Below are positions 8,948 through 17,021 of a DNA stretch of 36,254 bases, in pieces; positions within the stretch are counted from its first letter, which is position 1, and each line of letters begins with the position of its first letter. Position numbers and translations under genes: made by a program. The notes under the pieces are model-generated. The model did not search any database, was not told the DNA's origin, and worked only from the letters and a program-made list of their open reading frames with translations. Origin of the DNA: Pseudomonadota bacterium (GTDB taxonomy: Bacteria; Pseudomonadota; Alphaproteobacteria; Rhodospirillales; 2-02-FULL-58-16); assembly GCA_022545455.1 (NCBI GenBank), contig JACZQZ010000012.1, positions 1 through 36,254 on the forward strand, written 5' to 3'.

Positions 8948-10246
8948 TCAACCCTCGCCGAACACGCGTTTGAATATCGTGTCCACGTGTTTGGTGTGGT
9001 AGTCCAGGTCGAACAGGGCGGCCAGGGCCTGGGCGTCCAGATGCCGGGTCACCTCGGCGTCGGCCTTGAGGAGTTCTAGGAAGCTCTTGCCTCCCCCCCC
9101 GACGGTCATGGCGTTGCGCTGCACGGCCTCGTAGGCGTCCTCGCGGCTCATCCCGGCCTGGGTCAGCGCCAGCAGCACCCGCTGTGAGAAGACCAGCCCG
9201 CCCAGCCGGTCCAGGTTCTCCCGCATGGCGTCCGGGTAGACCACGAGCTTCTCCACCACCCCGGCCAGGCGCGCCAGGGCAAAGTCCAGGGCGATGGTCG
9301 TGTCGGGGGCGATGATTCGCTCCACGGACGAGTGCGAGATATCCCGTTCGTGCCACAGCACCACGTTCTCCAGCGCCGGCATGACCGCGGCGCGCACGAC
9401 CCGCGCCAGGCCGGTCACGTTCTCGGTGAGGATGGGGTTGCGCTTGTGGGGCATGGACGAGGACCCCTTCTGGCCCGGGGCGAAGTATTCCTCCGCCTCG
9501 CGCACCTCGGTGCGTTGCAGGTGTCGGATTTCGGTGGCCAGACGCTCGACCGAGCTGGCGATGACCGCCAGGGTGGCGAAGAAGGCGGCATGGCGGTCGC
9601 GCGGGATGACCTGGGTGGAAATGGGCTCGGTGGCCAGGCCCATTTTCCCGGCCACGTGTTCCTCGACGAAGGGGTCGATGTTGGCGAACGTGCCCACGGA
9701 CCCGGAGATGGCGCAGGTGGCGATTTCCTGGCGGGCCGTTTCCAGGCGCCTCCGGTTGCGCTGGAATTCGGCATGAAAGCCGGCCAGCTTGAGGCCGAAG
9801 GTGGTGGGCTCGGCATGGATGGCGTGGCTGCGGCCCATGCAGGGCGTGTGCTTGTGCTCGAAGGCCCGTTGCTTGAGCGCCGCCAGGAGCCTGTCGATGT
9901 CGCCCAAGAGGATGTCGGCGGCCTGGGTGAGCTGCACCGCGAGGCAGGTGTCGAGCACGTCCGACGACGTCATGCCCTGGTGCACGAACCGGGCCTCGGG
10001 GCCCACGTGCTCGGCCAGGTTGGTGAGGAAGGCGATGACGTCGTGCTGGGTTTCGCGCTCGATCTCGTCGATCCGCCCGACGTCGAACCGGCCGCGCTCC
10101 CACACCGCCTTGGCGGCGTCGCTGGGGATGACCCCGAGCTCGGCCTGGGCGTCGCAGGCGTGGCCCTCGATTTCCAACCAGATGCGGAATTTGTTCTCGG
10201 GCTCCCAGATGGCGGTCATCTCGGGCCGGCTGTAGCGTGGGATCAT
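8948..10246 (-). CDS. purB: adenylosuccinate lyase
   Basis: A fumarase/aspartase-superfamily enzyme that removes fumarate from SAICAR and from adenylosuccinate, serving both the main purine pathway and AMP synthesis. The 432-residue product has MIPRYSRPEM at the start, the HDVIAFL and GMTSSDVLDTC active-site segments, the catalytic His region GRSHAIHAEPTTFG, and the signature loop GSSSMPHKRNPI with the catalytic Ser. It runs toward the convergent DUF1476 gene and is separated from the purC operon by about 0.9 kb containing DUF1476, a repeat element and the NRDE gene. Confidence 0.97.
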   Translation of the reverse strand: MIPRYSRPEMTAIWEPENKFRIWLEIEGHACDAQAELGVIPSDAAKAVWERGRFDVGRIDEIERETQHDVIAFLTNLAEHVGPEARFVHQGMTSSDVLDTCLAVQLTQAADILLGDIDRLLAALKQRAFEHKHTPCMGRSHAIHAEPTTFGLKLAGFHAEFQRNRRRLETARQEIATCAISGSVGTFANIDPFVEEHVAGKMGLATEPISTQVIPRDRHAAFFATLAVIASSVERLATEIRHLQRTEVREAEEYFAPGQKGSSSMPHKRNPILTENVTGLARVVRAAVMPALENVVLWHERDISHSSVERIIAPDTTIALDFALARLAGVVEKLVVYPDAMRENLDRLGGLVFSQRVLLALTQAGMSREDAYEAVQRNAMTVGGGGKSFLELLKADAEVTRHLDAQALAALFDLDYHTKHVDTIFKRVFGEG

Positions 10247-10384
10247 TGTGGCCTCGCGGCGGTTGAGGAGCCAGGGAGTCCTGGGAATCCTGGGAATTGT
10301 ACTAGAACCACCCGATGTTGAGAAACATGATATGGTCCGCCCGCCGGGGCGGTGCCGTCCCCGCCCTTACCGAGAGGTTTTCCT

Positions 10385-11386
10385 TTGGACGCAACCACAG
10401 GCCCTTTTCCCCCGGAACTGCGCACCATTCCCTTGATCGAGGCCGGGAAAGGCGGCCCCGTGGCGCTGGCCGAGGCCGTTCCGGAGCGGCTGCGGGATGT
10501 CCTGACCCTGGGCCGGCGCCATTACGGCCCCATCGCCCTCCGCCTGGGGGATTGGGCCGGCCGGTACTGGCTCGCCAAGTCGGACAACCCCTATTGCAGC
10601 GAAATCGCCACCGTGGCGGCGCGGGCCGGCCGGCCGGGCGCGTTCCTGCTCAACCTATCCTACGAATGGACCTGCACGACCGGGGTCGGGCCCGACCCTT
10701 CGGGAAACGGCGCCCGCATGTTGCGCACCCTGGACTGGCCCCTCGACGGACTGGGCGCCAACCTGGTCGTGGCCCGGCATGAGGGGGACATGGGGCCGTT
10801 CTACAACGTCACCTGGCCCGGCCTGGTGGGCGTGGCCACGGCCATGGCGCCGGGGCGCTTTTCGGTCGCCCTCAACCAGACGCCCATGCGCCGCTACAGT
10901 CCGTGGTGCTGGCTGGACTGGAGCATCGCCCGCGGACGCTGGTGGCGGACCCGGGCCGTTCCGCCCATCCACCTCTTGCGCCGGGTGTGCGATACCTGCC
11001 GTACCTACGCCGACGCCAAGGCCGCGCTGGTCGAAACGGCGCTTTGCCTGCCCGCGTTCTTTACCCTGAGCGGGATCACCCCGGATCAGGGGTGCGTCAT
11101 CGAGCGCCTGGAGGACCGGTCCGCCGTTCGCGAGGCGCCGACCTCGGTCGCCAACCACTGGGTGGCCTTCGACGTCCTGGACCGGCCGCGGGGTGAGGAC
11201 AGCGTGGGGCGTTGGCAGATGATGGAGCAGGTGCGCGAGCGTGCCGTCGCCGATTTCTCCTGGCTGGTGCCGCCCATCCTCAACGAGACCACCCGCGTCG
11301 CCGTCATCGCCAATGCGGCCCAATGTTTCCTCATGGTTCAGGGCTTCGAAGCCGACGGTCCGGCGACCGCCGTGTTCACCCTCTAA
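10385..11386 (+). CDS. Ntn-type cysteine hydrolase, acid ceramidase/NAAA-like
   Basis: A 333-residue protein resembling the acid ceramidase/N-acylethanolamine acid amidase group of linear amide hydrolases. In that group an internal cysteine becomes the N-terminal nucleophile after self-cleavage. The candidate here is Cys97 in YEWTCTTGVG, followed by RTLDWPL, which matches the family's conserved Arg and Asp after the nucleophile, and later by FYNVTWPGLVG and VALNQTP. If the precursor self-cleaves, a ~96-residue alpha chain and a ~237-residue beta chain would result. The substrate is unknown. GTG 10352 opens the ORF, but TTG 10385 has AGAGG seven bases before it and is preferred. No signal peptide is evident. 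Its end overlaps the convergent MFS gene by 11 bases. Confidence 0.65.
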   Translation: MDATTGPFPPELRTIPLIEAGKGGPVALAEAVPERLRDVLTLGRRHYGPIALRLGDWAGRYWLAKSDNPYCSEIATVAARAGRPGAFLLNLSYEWTCTTGVGPDPSGNGARMLRTLDWPLDGLGANLVVARHEGDMGPFYNVTWPGLVGVATAMAPGRFSVALNQTPMRRYSPWCWLDWSIARGRWWRTRAVPPIHLLRRVCDTCRTYADAKAALVETALCLPAFFTLSGITPDQGCVIERLEDRSAVREAPTSVANHWVAFDVLDRPRGEDSVGRWQMMEQVRERAVADFSWLVPPILNETTRVAVIANAAQCFLMVQGFEADGPATAVFTL

Positions 11387-12584
11387 GCACCCTGGGGAAC
11401 ACGGCGAACCAGATCAGGGTCGCCACCTCCACGGCCAGGATCACGCCGAAGGCGGCCTGGTAGGCCATGGGCGCGTAGCCGCCGCTTTCGCTCACCGGCC
11501 ACAGGTCGATCACCGCGCCGATTCCCCACTGGACCAGGAACGCGGCCGAAAAGACCAGCACGTTCAAGCCGGTGATGACACGCCCGGCCAGCTCCGGCGG
11601 AAAGCTTTGGGACAGCACGGCGTATGACAGGATCCCGGCCGGCCCGAAGAACCCGAACAGGCCCCACACCACCGCCACCGACTCCGTCCACCCGAACGCC
11701 AGCGCCGCCTGGAGCACGATGAACGCGCCCATGCCGCCGACGGCGACGGCGATGGGCTTGATGCCGAGGCGGCCAAGCCGTTCGGCGATGAGGCCCATGA
11801 GGAGGAACCCGGCGATCATCGCCATGGCGATGAGCAAAAGGTGATTGGCGACGTCGGCGCGCCCGAGCCCCGCCACGTCGCGCAGCCACGGTCCCGACCA
11901 CAGGCTCTGGATGGCGAGAAACGCCGCCTGCGCCGCCACGGTCAGCGGCGCGATGCGCCAGAAGACGGGGCTGGTGAAGACCTTCACCACGCCGCCCATC
12001 TGGTCGCGCAACGGGGCCGGCGGGTAATCGCTTTTGCGCTCGGGGACGACCACGAAGATGGCGGCGGCGGCGGCCAGGGTGAGGGCGCCCAGGAACACGA
12101 ACACGCCGCGCCAGTCGGTCACCTGCAGCGCCGCCTCCACCGGCACCGTTCCGGTCAGGGCGCCAAGGCCGCCGACGGCCATCTGGCACCCGTTCACAAG
12201 CGGGATGCGGGGGCCGGGAAACCACATCACGAACGCCTTGAACGCCGCCATCAAACAGGCGGACACGCCCAACCCGATCAGGGCGCGGCCGAGGATCAGG
12301 CCCGCAGGCGTCTCGGCGGCGGCGAAGACGAAGGCGCCGAGGGCGGCGAAGGTCAAAAGCGCCGCTTCCGTCCTTCTCGGTCCGAAACGATCGAGCACGA
12401 TGCCGAGGGGAAGCTGAACGGCGGCGAAGGTCAGGAAATAGGCGCTGGTCAGAAGGCCCAGGTCGGCGGCGGTGAGACCAAGGTCCCCGACCAGATCGGG
12501 CGCGATCACCGCGTTGACCACCCGGAGAAGGTAGGAAAGGAAATAGCCGAGGGCAAAGGGGACGAAAACGCGGAGAAGGGTCAT
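11376..12584 (-). CDS. MFS transporter
   Basis: A major facilitator superfamily permease of about 402 residues with twelve predicted hydrophobic helices arranged as two six-helix halves. The family's loop 2-3 signature is present as GIVLDRFGPRR, and a related GLIAERLGRLG occurs between helices 8 and 9. A Gly-rich helix 5 (QMAVGGLGALTGTVPVEAAL) follows the usual pattern. The transported compound cannot be inferred. The track begins 18 codons earlier at a GTG, but ATG 12584 leads directly into the first membrane helix (LLRVFVPFALGYFLSYLL); no strong ribosome site precedes either. It follows tctA on the same strand and overlaps the convergent hydrolase by 11 bases, so the two genes interfere at their ends. 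Confidence 0.88.
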   Translation of the reverse strand: MTLLRVFVPFALGYFLSYLLRVVNAVIAPDLVGDLGLTAADLGLLTSAYFLTFAAVQLPLGIVLDRFGPRRTEAALLTFAALGAFVFAAAETPAGLILGRALIGLGVSACLMAAFKAFVMWFPGPRIPLVNGCQMAVGGLGALTGTVPVEAALQVTDWRGVFVFLGALTLAAAAAIFVVVPERKSDYPPAPLRDQMGGVVKVFTSPVFWRIAPLTVAAQAAFLAIQSLWSGPWLRDVAGLGRADVANHLLLIAMAMIAGFLLMGLIAERLGRLGIKPIAVAVGGMGAFIVLQAALAFGWTESVAVVWGLFGFFGPAGILSYAVLSQSFPPELAGRVITGLNVLVFSAAFLVQWGIGAVIDLWPVSESGGYAPMAYQAAFGVILAVEVATLIWFAVFPRVLRG

Positions 12585-12696
12585 CGGGGGATGCTCGGAC
12601 GTCGGGTTTGCGTCGTCGGAGGCGCGGACCGGCCACACACGCCCGCCCAGGGCGCCGGCGCCGGGCCGTCAAGGAGGGTAAGGCCGAACAGGGACC

Positions 12697-14382
12697 CTAG
12701 TTCTCCTTCAGGGGCAACGCGGTTTCCAACTCGGCCTCGAGCCGCCAGCCTCCCCGGGCCCGGCGCCACAACGTGAAAGCGCCGTAGACCAGCACCACCG
12801 TCGCCACCACGGGCCGCGGGATGCCGCCCATCATGTAGAGCGGTACGGAAACGGCGAAGCACGCCGCCGGCAGGTAGAAGAGCGTCCACTTCTTTTTGCC
12901 GCGGTGCGACTGAAACAAGGGAAAGAGGGCGGAAAACATAGCGATGGTGAAGAAGAACAGCGACCACGGCCGGGTGAAGAAGGGCGAGATGTCGGTGGTG
13001 ATGGCCAGGGCCCGGGCCAGGTTGAGCTCGGCGATGTTGCCCAGCACCACGCCCAGGATCATCGGCGCCAGGGGGAAGCCGAAATGCCGCATCAAGAAAC
13101 CGAGGATGCCGAACCACACCAGCGTCCAGACGTCGAACTCGATGTTGTTGATGGCGAACACGCCGATGCCGCAGAAACCGAGGATGACCCCCGCCAACAC
13201 GTACATGCGGACCCGGGTCACCAGCACGAAGACGCGGAGCATGAAGGACTGCAGGCCGATCATCATGAAGGTGGCGACGAAGAAGGCGATGAAGATGGAA
13301 TAGGCGATCAGCGGTTCTTCGGCGATGAAGGTGGGGCTCGGGATGACGTCGTGGATCAAGAGCGCGCCCAACATCACCGCCGTCGTCACGTCGCCGGGAA
13401 TGCCCAAGGCCATCATCATGATCAGCGCGCCCCCTTCGACCGCGTTGTTGGAGCTTTCCGGCGCGATGATGCCGTCGGCGATGCCGGTGCCGAACTTCTC
13501 GGGGTATTTGGAGGCCTTCTTGGCCTGGTCGTAGGCCAGGATGTTGGCGATGGAGCCGCCGGCGCCGGGCAGGATGCCGGTGAACACGCCGATGAGGGAG
13601 GACCGGACGACGATGGTCCAACGCTTCGCCACTTCCGCGATGGCCCGGCGGTGTTCGATCCTGACATAGAGGGTGCTCCTCTCGGTCAGGGACTTTCGCG
13701 CCGTTTCGGGATCGCGGACGTCCTTCAACAGTTGGCTGAAGGCGAACAGGCCGATGAGCACGGCGATGAAATCGAAGCCCTGGAGGAGCGTATCGGAGCC
13801 GAAGTTGAAACGCGCCATGCCGATGGCCTCGTCCTCGCCGACGGTCCTGATCAGCAGCCCGAGCGCCCCGGCGATCAGGCCCTTGACCATATGCTTTCCG
13901 GCCAGGCTGGCGGTGATGGTCAACGCGAACATCACCAGCATGAAGTAGTCCCAGGGATTGAATTCCAGCCCGATCCTGGCAAGCTGCGGCGCCAGCGTCA
14001 CCAGCAGGATGGCGCTGATGATGCCGCCCGCGAACGACGACCACACGCCGATGCCGAGGGCCAGGCCCGGCTCGCCCTTGCGCGCCATGGGGAAGCCGTC
14101 GAAGGTGGTGGCCACCGACGAGGGCGTCCCCGGGATGCCGGTCAAAATCCCCGCCATCAGGCCGCCCGACAGACCGCCGACGAGGACGCTGACCATGGTC
14201 GCCAGCCCCTGGGGCGCCGGCATGCCGAAGGTAAACGGCAGCGTCAGGACCACCGCCATGGCGATGGTGAAGCCGGGGATGGCGCCGGCGATCAGGCCGC
14301 CGGCGACGCCGACCATCATCAGGATGAAGGTCTTGATGGTTCCAAGCTCGACAAAAGCCGCAAGGATGTTTTCGATTATCAC
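12697..14382 (-). CDS. tctA: tripartite tricarboxylate transporter permease TctA
   Basis: The large membrane subunit of a tripartite tricarboxylate transporter (TTT), a secondary, ion-gradient-driven importer that works with a periplasmic binding protein. The 561-residue product shows the TctA signature near the N-terminus (GLIAGAIPGFTIAMAVVL), the GIPGTPSSVATTFDGFPMARKGEP block, its repeat-like partner GAGGSIANILAYDQAKKASK, and many hydrophobic helices. It is somewhat longer than the ~500 residues common for the family, with an extended hydrophobic C-terminus. It starts 12 bases after tctB. The solute is decided by TctC and is not known here. Confidence 0.95.
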   Translation of the reverse strand: MIIENILAAFVELGTIKTFILMMVGVAGGLIAGAIPGFTIAMAVVLTLPFTFGMPAPQGLATMVSVLVGGLSGGLMAGILTGIPGTPSSVATTFDGFPMARKGEPGLALGIGVWSSFAGGIISAILLVTLAPQLARIGLEFNPWDYFMLVMFALTITASLAGKHMVKGLIAGALGLLIRTVGEDEAIGMARFNFGSDTLLQGFDFIAVLIGLFAFSQLLKDVRDPETARKSLTERSTLYVRIEHRRAIAEVAKRWTIVVRSSLIGVFTGILPGAGGSIANILAYDQAKKASKYPEKFGTGIADGIIAPESSNNAVEGGALIMMMALGIPGDVTTAVMLGALLIHDVIPSPTFIAEEPLIAYSIFIAFFVATFMMIGLQSFMLRVFVLVTRVRMYVLAGVILGFCGIGVFAINNIEFDVWTLVWFGILGFLMRHFGFPLAPMILGVVLGNIAELNLARALAITTDISPFFTRPWSLFFFTIAMFSALFPLFQSHRGKKKWTLFYLPAACFAVSVPLYMMGGIPRPVVATVVLVYGAFTLWRRARGGWRLEAELETALPLKEN

Positions 14383-14394
14383 TTCGGCTTTCCC

Positions 14395-14895
14395 TTAGAA
14401 CCGGCCCAGGATCATGCCCGGCGGCAGCAGGACGCCGAGGCCGAAGGTAAACAGGCTCCACATGCCGCCGATGGCCACCAGCGCCACGGCGGCATGGAGA
14501 ACCAGGTTTTTCCGGTCCCAGCCGCCGAGCGCGCCCAACAGCACGAAGACGAAGGTGACCCCGCCGATCAGCATGCCGAGCACCGGCAGCGTCGCCAGGT
14601 AGGCGAAAAACAGCACGAAGCACCAGATCGGGTTCTTCCAATAATAGATCCAATCCCGGAAATTCGTCAGGGGGGGGCCTTGTTCGCCGTCTTTTTCATC
14701 GGGGCCCGCGCGCAGGGACTGGACCAGGTAGATCAAGGACAGGAACGCCAGCACGCCCAGGACGGCCCGGGGCCAGGTGCTCGGCATCAGGACGCCGTAG
14801 TCGGGCTGGCGGATATCGAAGCTGGCCCAGAAGAAGACGCCGCAGAAGACGAGCAGGATGATGGCGATGACGACGTCGCGGTTGAGACGTTGCAT
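14395..14895 (-). CDS. tctB: tripartite tricarboxylate transporter small permease TctB
   Basis: The small membrane subunit of the TTT importer. It is 166 residues with four hydrophobic helices: residues about 7-24, 43-60, 91-125 as a pair, and 133-155. A hydrophilic loop with DEKDGEQGPP separates the first and second pairs. TctB proteins conserve little sequence, so the call rests on size, membrane pattern, the opening RDVVIAIILLVFCGVFFWAS, and its position between tctC and tctA. A hairpin separates it from tctC, so its transcript level may be lower than that of the binding protein. Confidence 0.88.
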   Translation of the reverse strand: MQRLNRDVVIAIILLVFCGVFFWASFDIRQPDYGVLMPSTWPRAVLGVLAFLSLIYLVQSLRAGPDEKDGEQGPPLTNFRDWIYYWKNPIWCFVLFFAYLATLPVLGMLIGGVTFVFVLLGALGGWDRKNLVLHAAVALVAIGGMWSLFTFGLGVLLPPGMILGRF

Positions 14896-14921
14896 GGCGG
14901 TCTCGCGGCGATCGAGCGCTG

Positions 14922-14955
14922 AAAACGGCCCGGACCGGCGTTACGGCCCGGGCCG
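14922..14955 (-). terminator. intra-operon terminator/attenuator between tctC and tctB
   Basis: On the minus strand CGGCCCGG and CCGGGCCG form a perfect 8-bp stem around a 14-base loop, followed by TTTTC. It lies 26 bases past the tctC stop and before the tctB start. Such partial terminators after binding-protein genes commonly let the periplasmic protein be made in excess over its membrane partners; that role here is inferred. Confidence 0.65.
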
Positions 14956-14981
14956 CTTTCGAGTGGTTTTACCCTTTGTTT

Positions 14982-15962
14982 TTATTTTTTGTACATGCCG
15001 ATCTTGATGGCGACCTTTTCATAGTCCTTGTAGGTCTGTTCCGCCCACTTGCGGTATTCCACGGGTCCGACCCATTTGATGTCGGTGCCTTTGGCGTCCA
15101 TCTGTTTCAACAGGCCGGAATCTTCGGCCGCTGCCTTGAAGACGTTGGACCAGTGCTCGATGATGTGCTTGTCGGTGCCTTTGGGCGCGACGATGCCACG
15201 TTTCAGGGCGAACACCATGTCGACGCCCAATTCCCTCATGGTCGGCATGTTCGGCAGGTGCTTGGAACGCTTAGTGTCGGCGATGGCATAGCCCTTGAGG
15301 TCGCCGTTCTCCAGGTACTTGCGGCCCGAGGCCACGTTGAGCACGCCGAGCTGGATGGCGTTCGACAGAAGCGCCGTCATCCGCTGCCGCGTGCCGTCGA
15401 ACGGCACGTACTTGAACTTCATGCCGGTCAGGTCCTCCATGATCAGCCACATGAACTGGCTGGTGGAGCCGAAGGTCGCGCCCGTCAGGATGGTTCCGGG
15501 CGCCGCCAGCGCCGCCTTCTTGAGCTCGGCGAACGTGTTCCAGGGCGCCTGGCCCGACGCGCCGACGATGTCGGGCGTGGAGGTCAACAGCGCCACCATC
15601 TCGAACTTCCCGAAGTGGAACTTGATGCGGCCGTTGAGGTAGCTGGTGATGGCGCTCTGGTGGATGGCGAAGAGCGTGCAGCCGTCGGGCTTGGCTTTTG
15701 CCGCTTCCTTGGCGCCCTTGTTGCCGCCCTGGCCGGGAACCGTGACGACCTTGATCTTGGACTTGATGTCCAGGTTCTGGATGGTCTTCTCGAAGATCGA
15801 GAAGATCACGTGGGTGCCGCCGCCCGCCTTCCACGGCACGATCAGTTTGGCCGTTTTGCACTTTGGGGCCTCGGAATGGGCCACCGCGGCGCCGGGCGCG
15901 AATGCCAGTGCCACGGCGGCAGCGGCGACGCCAAGGATGGCGGTGGTAAGTCCTCGTCTCAT
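14982..15962 (-). CDS. tctC: tripartite tricarboxylate transporter substrate-binding protein TctC
   Basis: The periplasmic binding protein of the TTT system (Bug/TctC family). The 326-residue precursor starts with a Sec signal peptide (MRRGLTTAILGVAAAAVALAF), likely cleaved after AVA near residue 28. The mature part has the ligand-loop strand LIVPWKAGGGTHVI, where family members bind carboxylates, then VVTVPGQGGNKGAKEAAKAKPDG and a second-lobe YVPFDGTRQRMTALLSNAIQ. It leads a tctC-tctB-tctA unit, and GGGAGG precedes the ATG. The substrate is probably an organic acid, but which one cannot be read from the sequence. The neighbouring aspartate dehydrogenase and acyl-CoA synthetase hint at dicarboxylate or acyl metabolism. 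Confidence 0.95.
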   Translation of the reverse strand: MRRGLTTAILGVAAAAVALAFAPGAAVAHSEAPKCKTAKLIVPWKAGGGTHVIFSIFEKTIQNLDIKSKIKVVTVPGQGGNKGAKEAAKAKPDGCTLFAIHQSAITSYLNGRIKFHFGKFEMVALLTSTPDIVGASGQAPWNTFAELKKAALAAPGTILTGATFGSTSQFMWLIMEDLTGMKFKYVPFDGTRQRMTALLSNAIQLGVLNVASGRKYLENGDLKGYAIADTKRSKHLPNMPTMRELGVDMVFALKRGIVAPKGTDKHIIEHWSNVFKAAAEDSGLLKQMDAKGTDIKWVGPVEYRKWAEQTYKDYEKVAIKIGMYKK

Positions 15963-16064
15963 CGTATGCCTCCCATATTGAAATCACAGGTAATCCAGGG
16001 GTAAAGGCACACAAACACTCTGCCGCATCATGGGCCGACAGAGTCGTCAGGCACCCTCCCCCTT

Positions 16065-16075
16065 GCAAATTTTGC
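16065..16075. promoter_or_regulatory. possible operator palindrome upstream of tctC and aspartate dehydrogenase
   Basis: GCAAA-T-TTTGC is a perfect 5-bp-arm palindrome in the divergent gap between tctC and the aspartate dehydrogenase gene, in a locally AT-richer patch. It could be a regulator-binding site controlling the transporter. The short arms mean chance is possible. Confidence 0.3.
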
Positions 16076-16166
16076 TTACGCCAGTCTAGCCTGTGCCCTT
16101 CGGACTGACTACCCCCGCGTAAGCGCATCCAAGAACATTAACGATTTCGTGAACAGGGACGGTCCC

Positions 16167-16991
16167 GTGGCACCAACGGCACAACAGGATCTGCGGGTCG
16201 GCGTGGGCGGCGTGGGCACCATCGGGGGGGCGGTCGCCGCCCGCCTGGATCAAGGCATTCCGGGGCTCCGGCTCGTGGCCGTCGCGGCGCGCAACGTGGA
16301 CAAGGCGCGCCGGCGCATGGAGGGGTTCCGCACCCCGGTGCCCGTGGTCTCCCTCGGCAAGCTTGCCGGGGACGCCGACGTGATCGTGGAATGCGCGCCG
16401 GCGGGCGCCTTTGCCGAGGTCGCCGAGCCGGCGATCCGGGCCGGGCGGATATTCGTCCCGGTGAGCGTCGGGGCGCTCCTCGGCGCCCCCGGACTGATCG
16501 ATCTGGCGGGCGAGACGGGTGCGCGCATCATCGTTCCCTCGGGCGCGCTCCTTGGTCTCGACGCGGTGCGCGCCGCGGCCGAGGGCGACATCCGCTCGGT
16601 GACGATGATCACCCGCAAACCGCCCGCGGCGCTCGCCGGGGCGCCGTACCTGGAGGAACACGGCATCTCCGTCGACGGCCTCACGGCGCCGCTCAAGGTC
16701 TTCGCCGGCAACGCCCGGGACGGCGCCAGGGGATTCCCGGCCAACGTGAACGTGGCCGCGGCGCTGAGCCTGGCCGGAATCGGGCCGGAACGGACGCGGC
16801 TCGAAATCTGGGCCGACCCGGGCGTCACCCACAACACCCACGACATCGAGGTCGACGCCGACAGCGCCCGCTTCCGGATGACCATCGAGAACGTGCCGAC
16901 GACGGAAAACCCGCGCACGGGGCGCATCACGGCGCTCAGCGTCATCGCCGTGCTGCGCGGCCTCGCCGCCCCGCTCAGGATCGGCACCTAA
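16167..16991 (+). CDS. nadX: aspartate dehydrogenase
   Basis: L-aspartate dehydrogenase oxidises aspartate to iminoaspartate/oxaloacetate plus ammonia with NAD(P), in NAD synthesis or amino-acid catabolism. The 274-residue product has an N-terminal Rossmann motif GVGGVGTIGGAVA (residues 12-24), the VIVECAPAGAF strand, the conserved ANVNVAAALSLAGIGPERT block, and ADPGVTHNTHDIEVD, whose His (about residue 225) is the expected catalytic base. It is divergent from the TctCBA transporter. The track begins at GTG 16149; GTG 16167 is preferred because AGGGA lies about seven bases before it. The symbol nadX assumes the NAD-pathway ortholog; no nadA or nadC neighbours are present to prove that role. 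Confidence 0.85.
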   Translation: MAPTAQQDLRVGVGGVGTIGGAVAARLDQGIPGLRLVAVAARNVDKARRRMEGFRTPVPVVSLGKLAGDADVIVECAPAGAFAEVAEPAIRAGRIFVPVSVGALLGAPGLIDLAGETGARIIVPSGALLGLDAVRAAAEGDIRSVTMITRKPPAALAGAPYLEEHGISVDGLTAPLKVFAGNARDGARGFPANVNVAAALSLAGIGPERTRLEIWADPGVTHNTHDIEVDADSARFRMTIENVPTTENPRTGRITALSVIAVLRGLAAPLRIGT

Positions 16992-17021
16992 CCGCCGGGC
17001 ACGCCGGGCACAAGGGATCGC

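Noticed and set aside
12904-14922. 672-aa plus-strand ORF antisense to tctA and tctB
   Set aside because: Extremely His/Gln/Asp-rich composition typical of the antisense frame of a GC-rich membrane protein gene; tctA and tctB are clear on the other strand.
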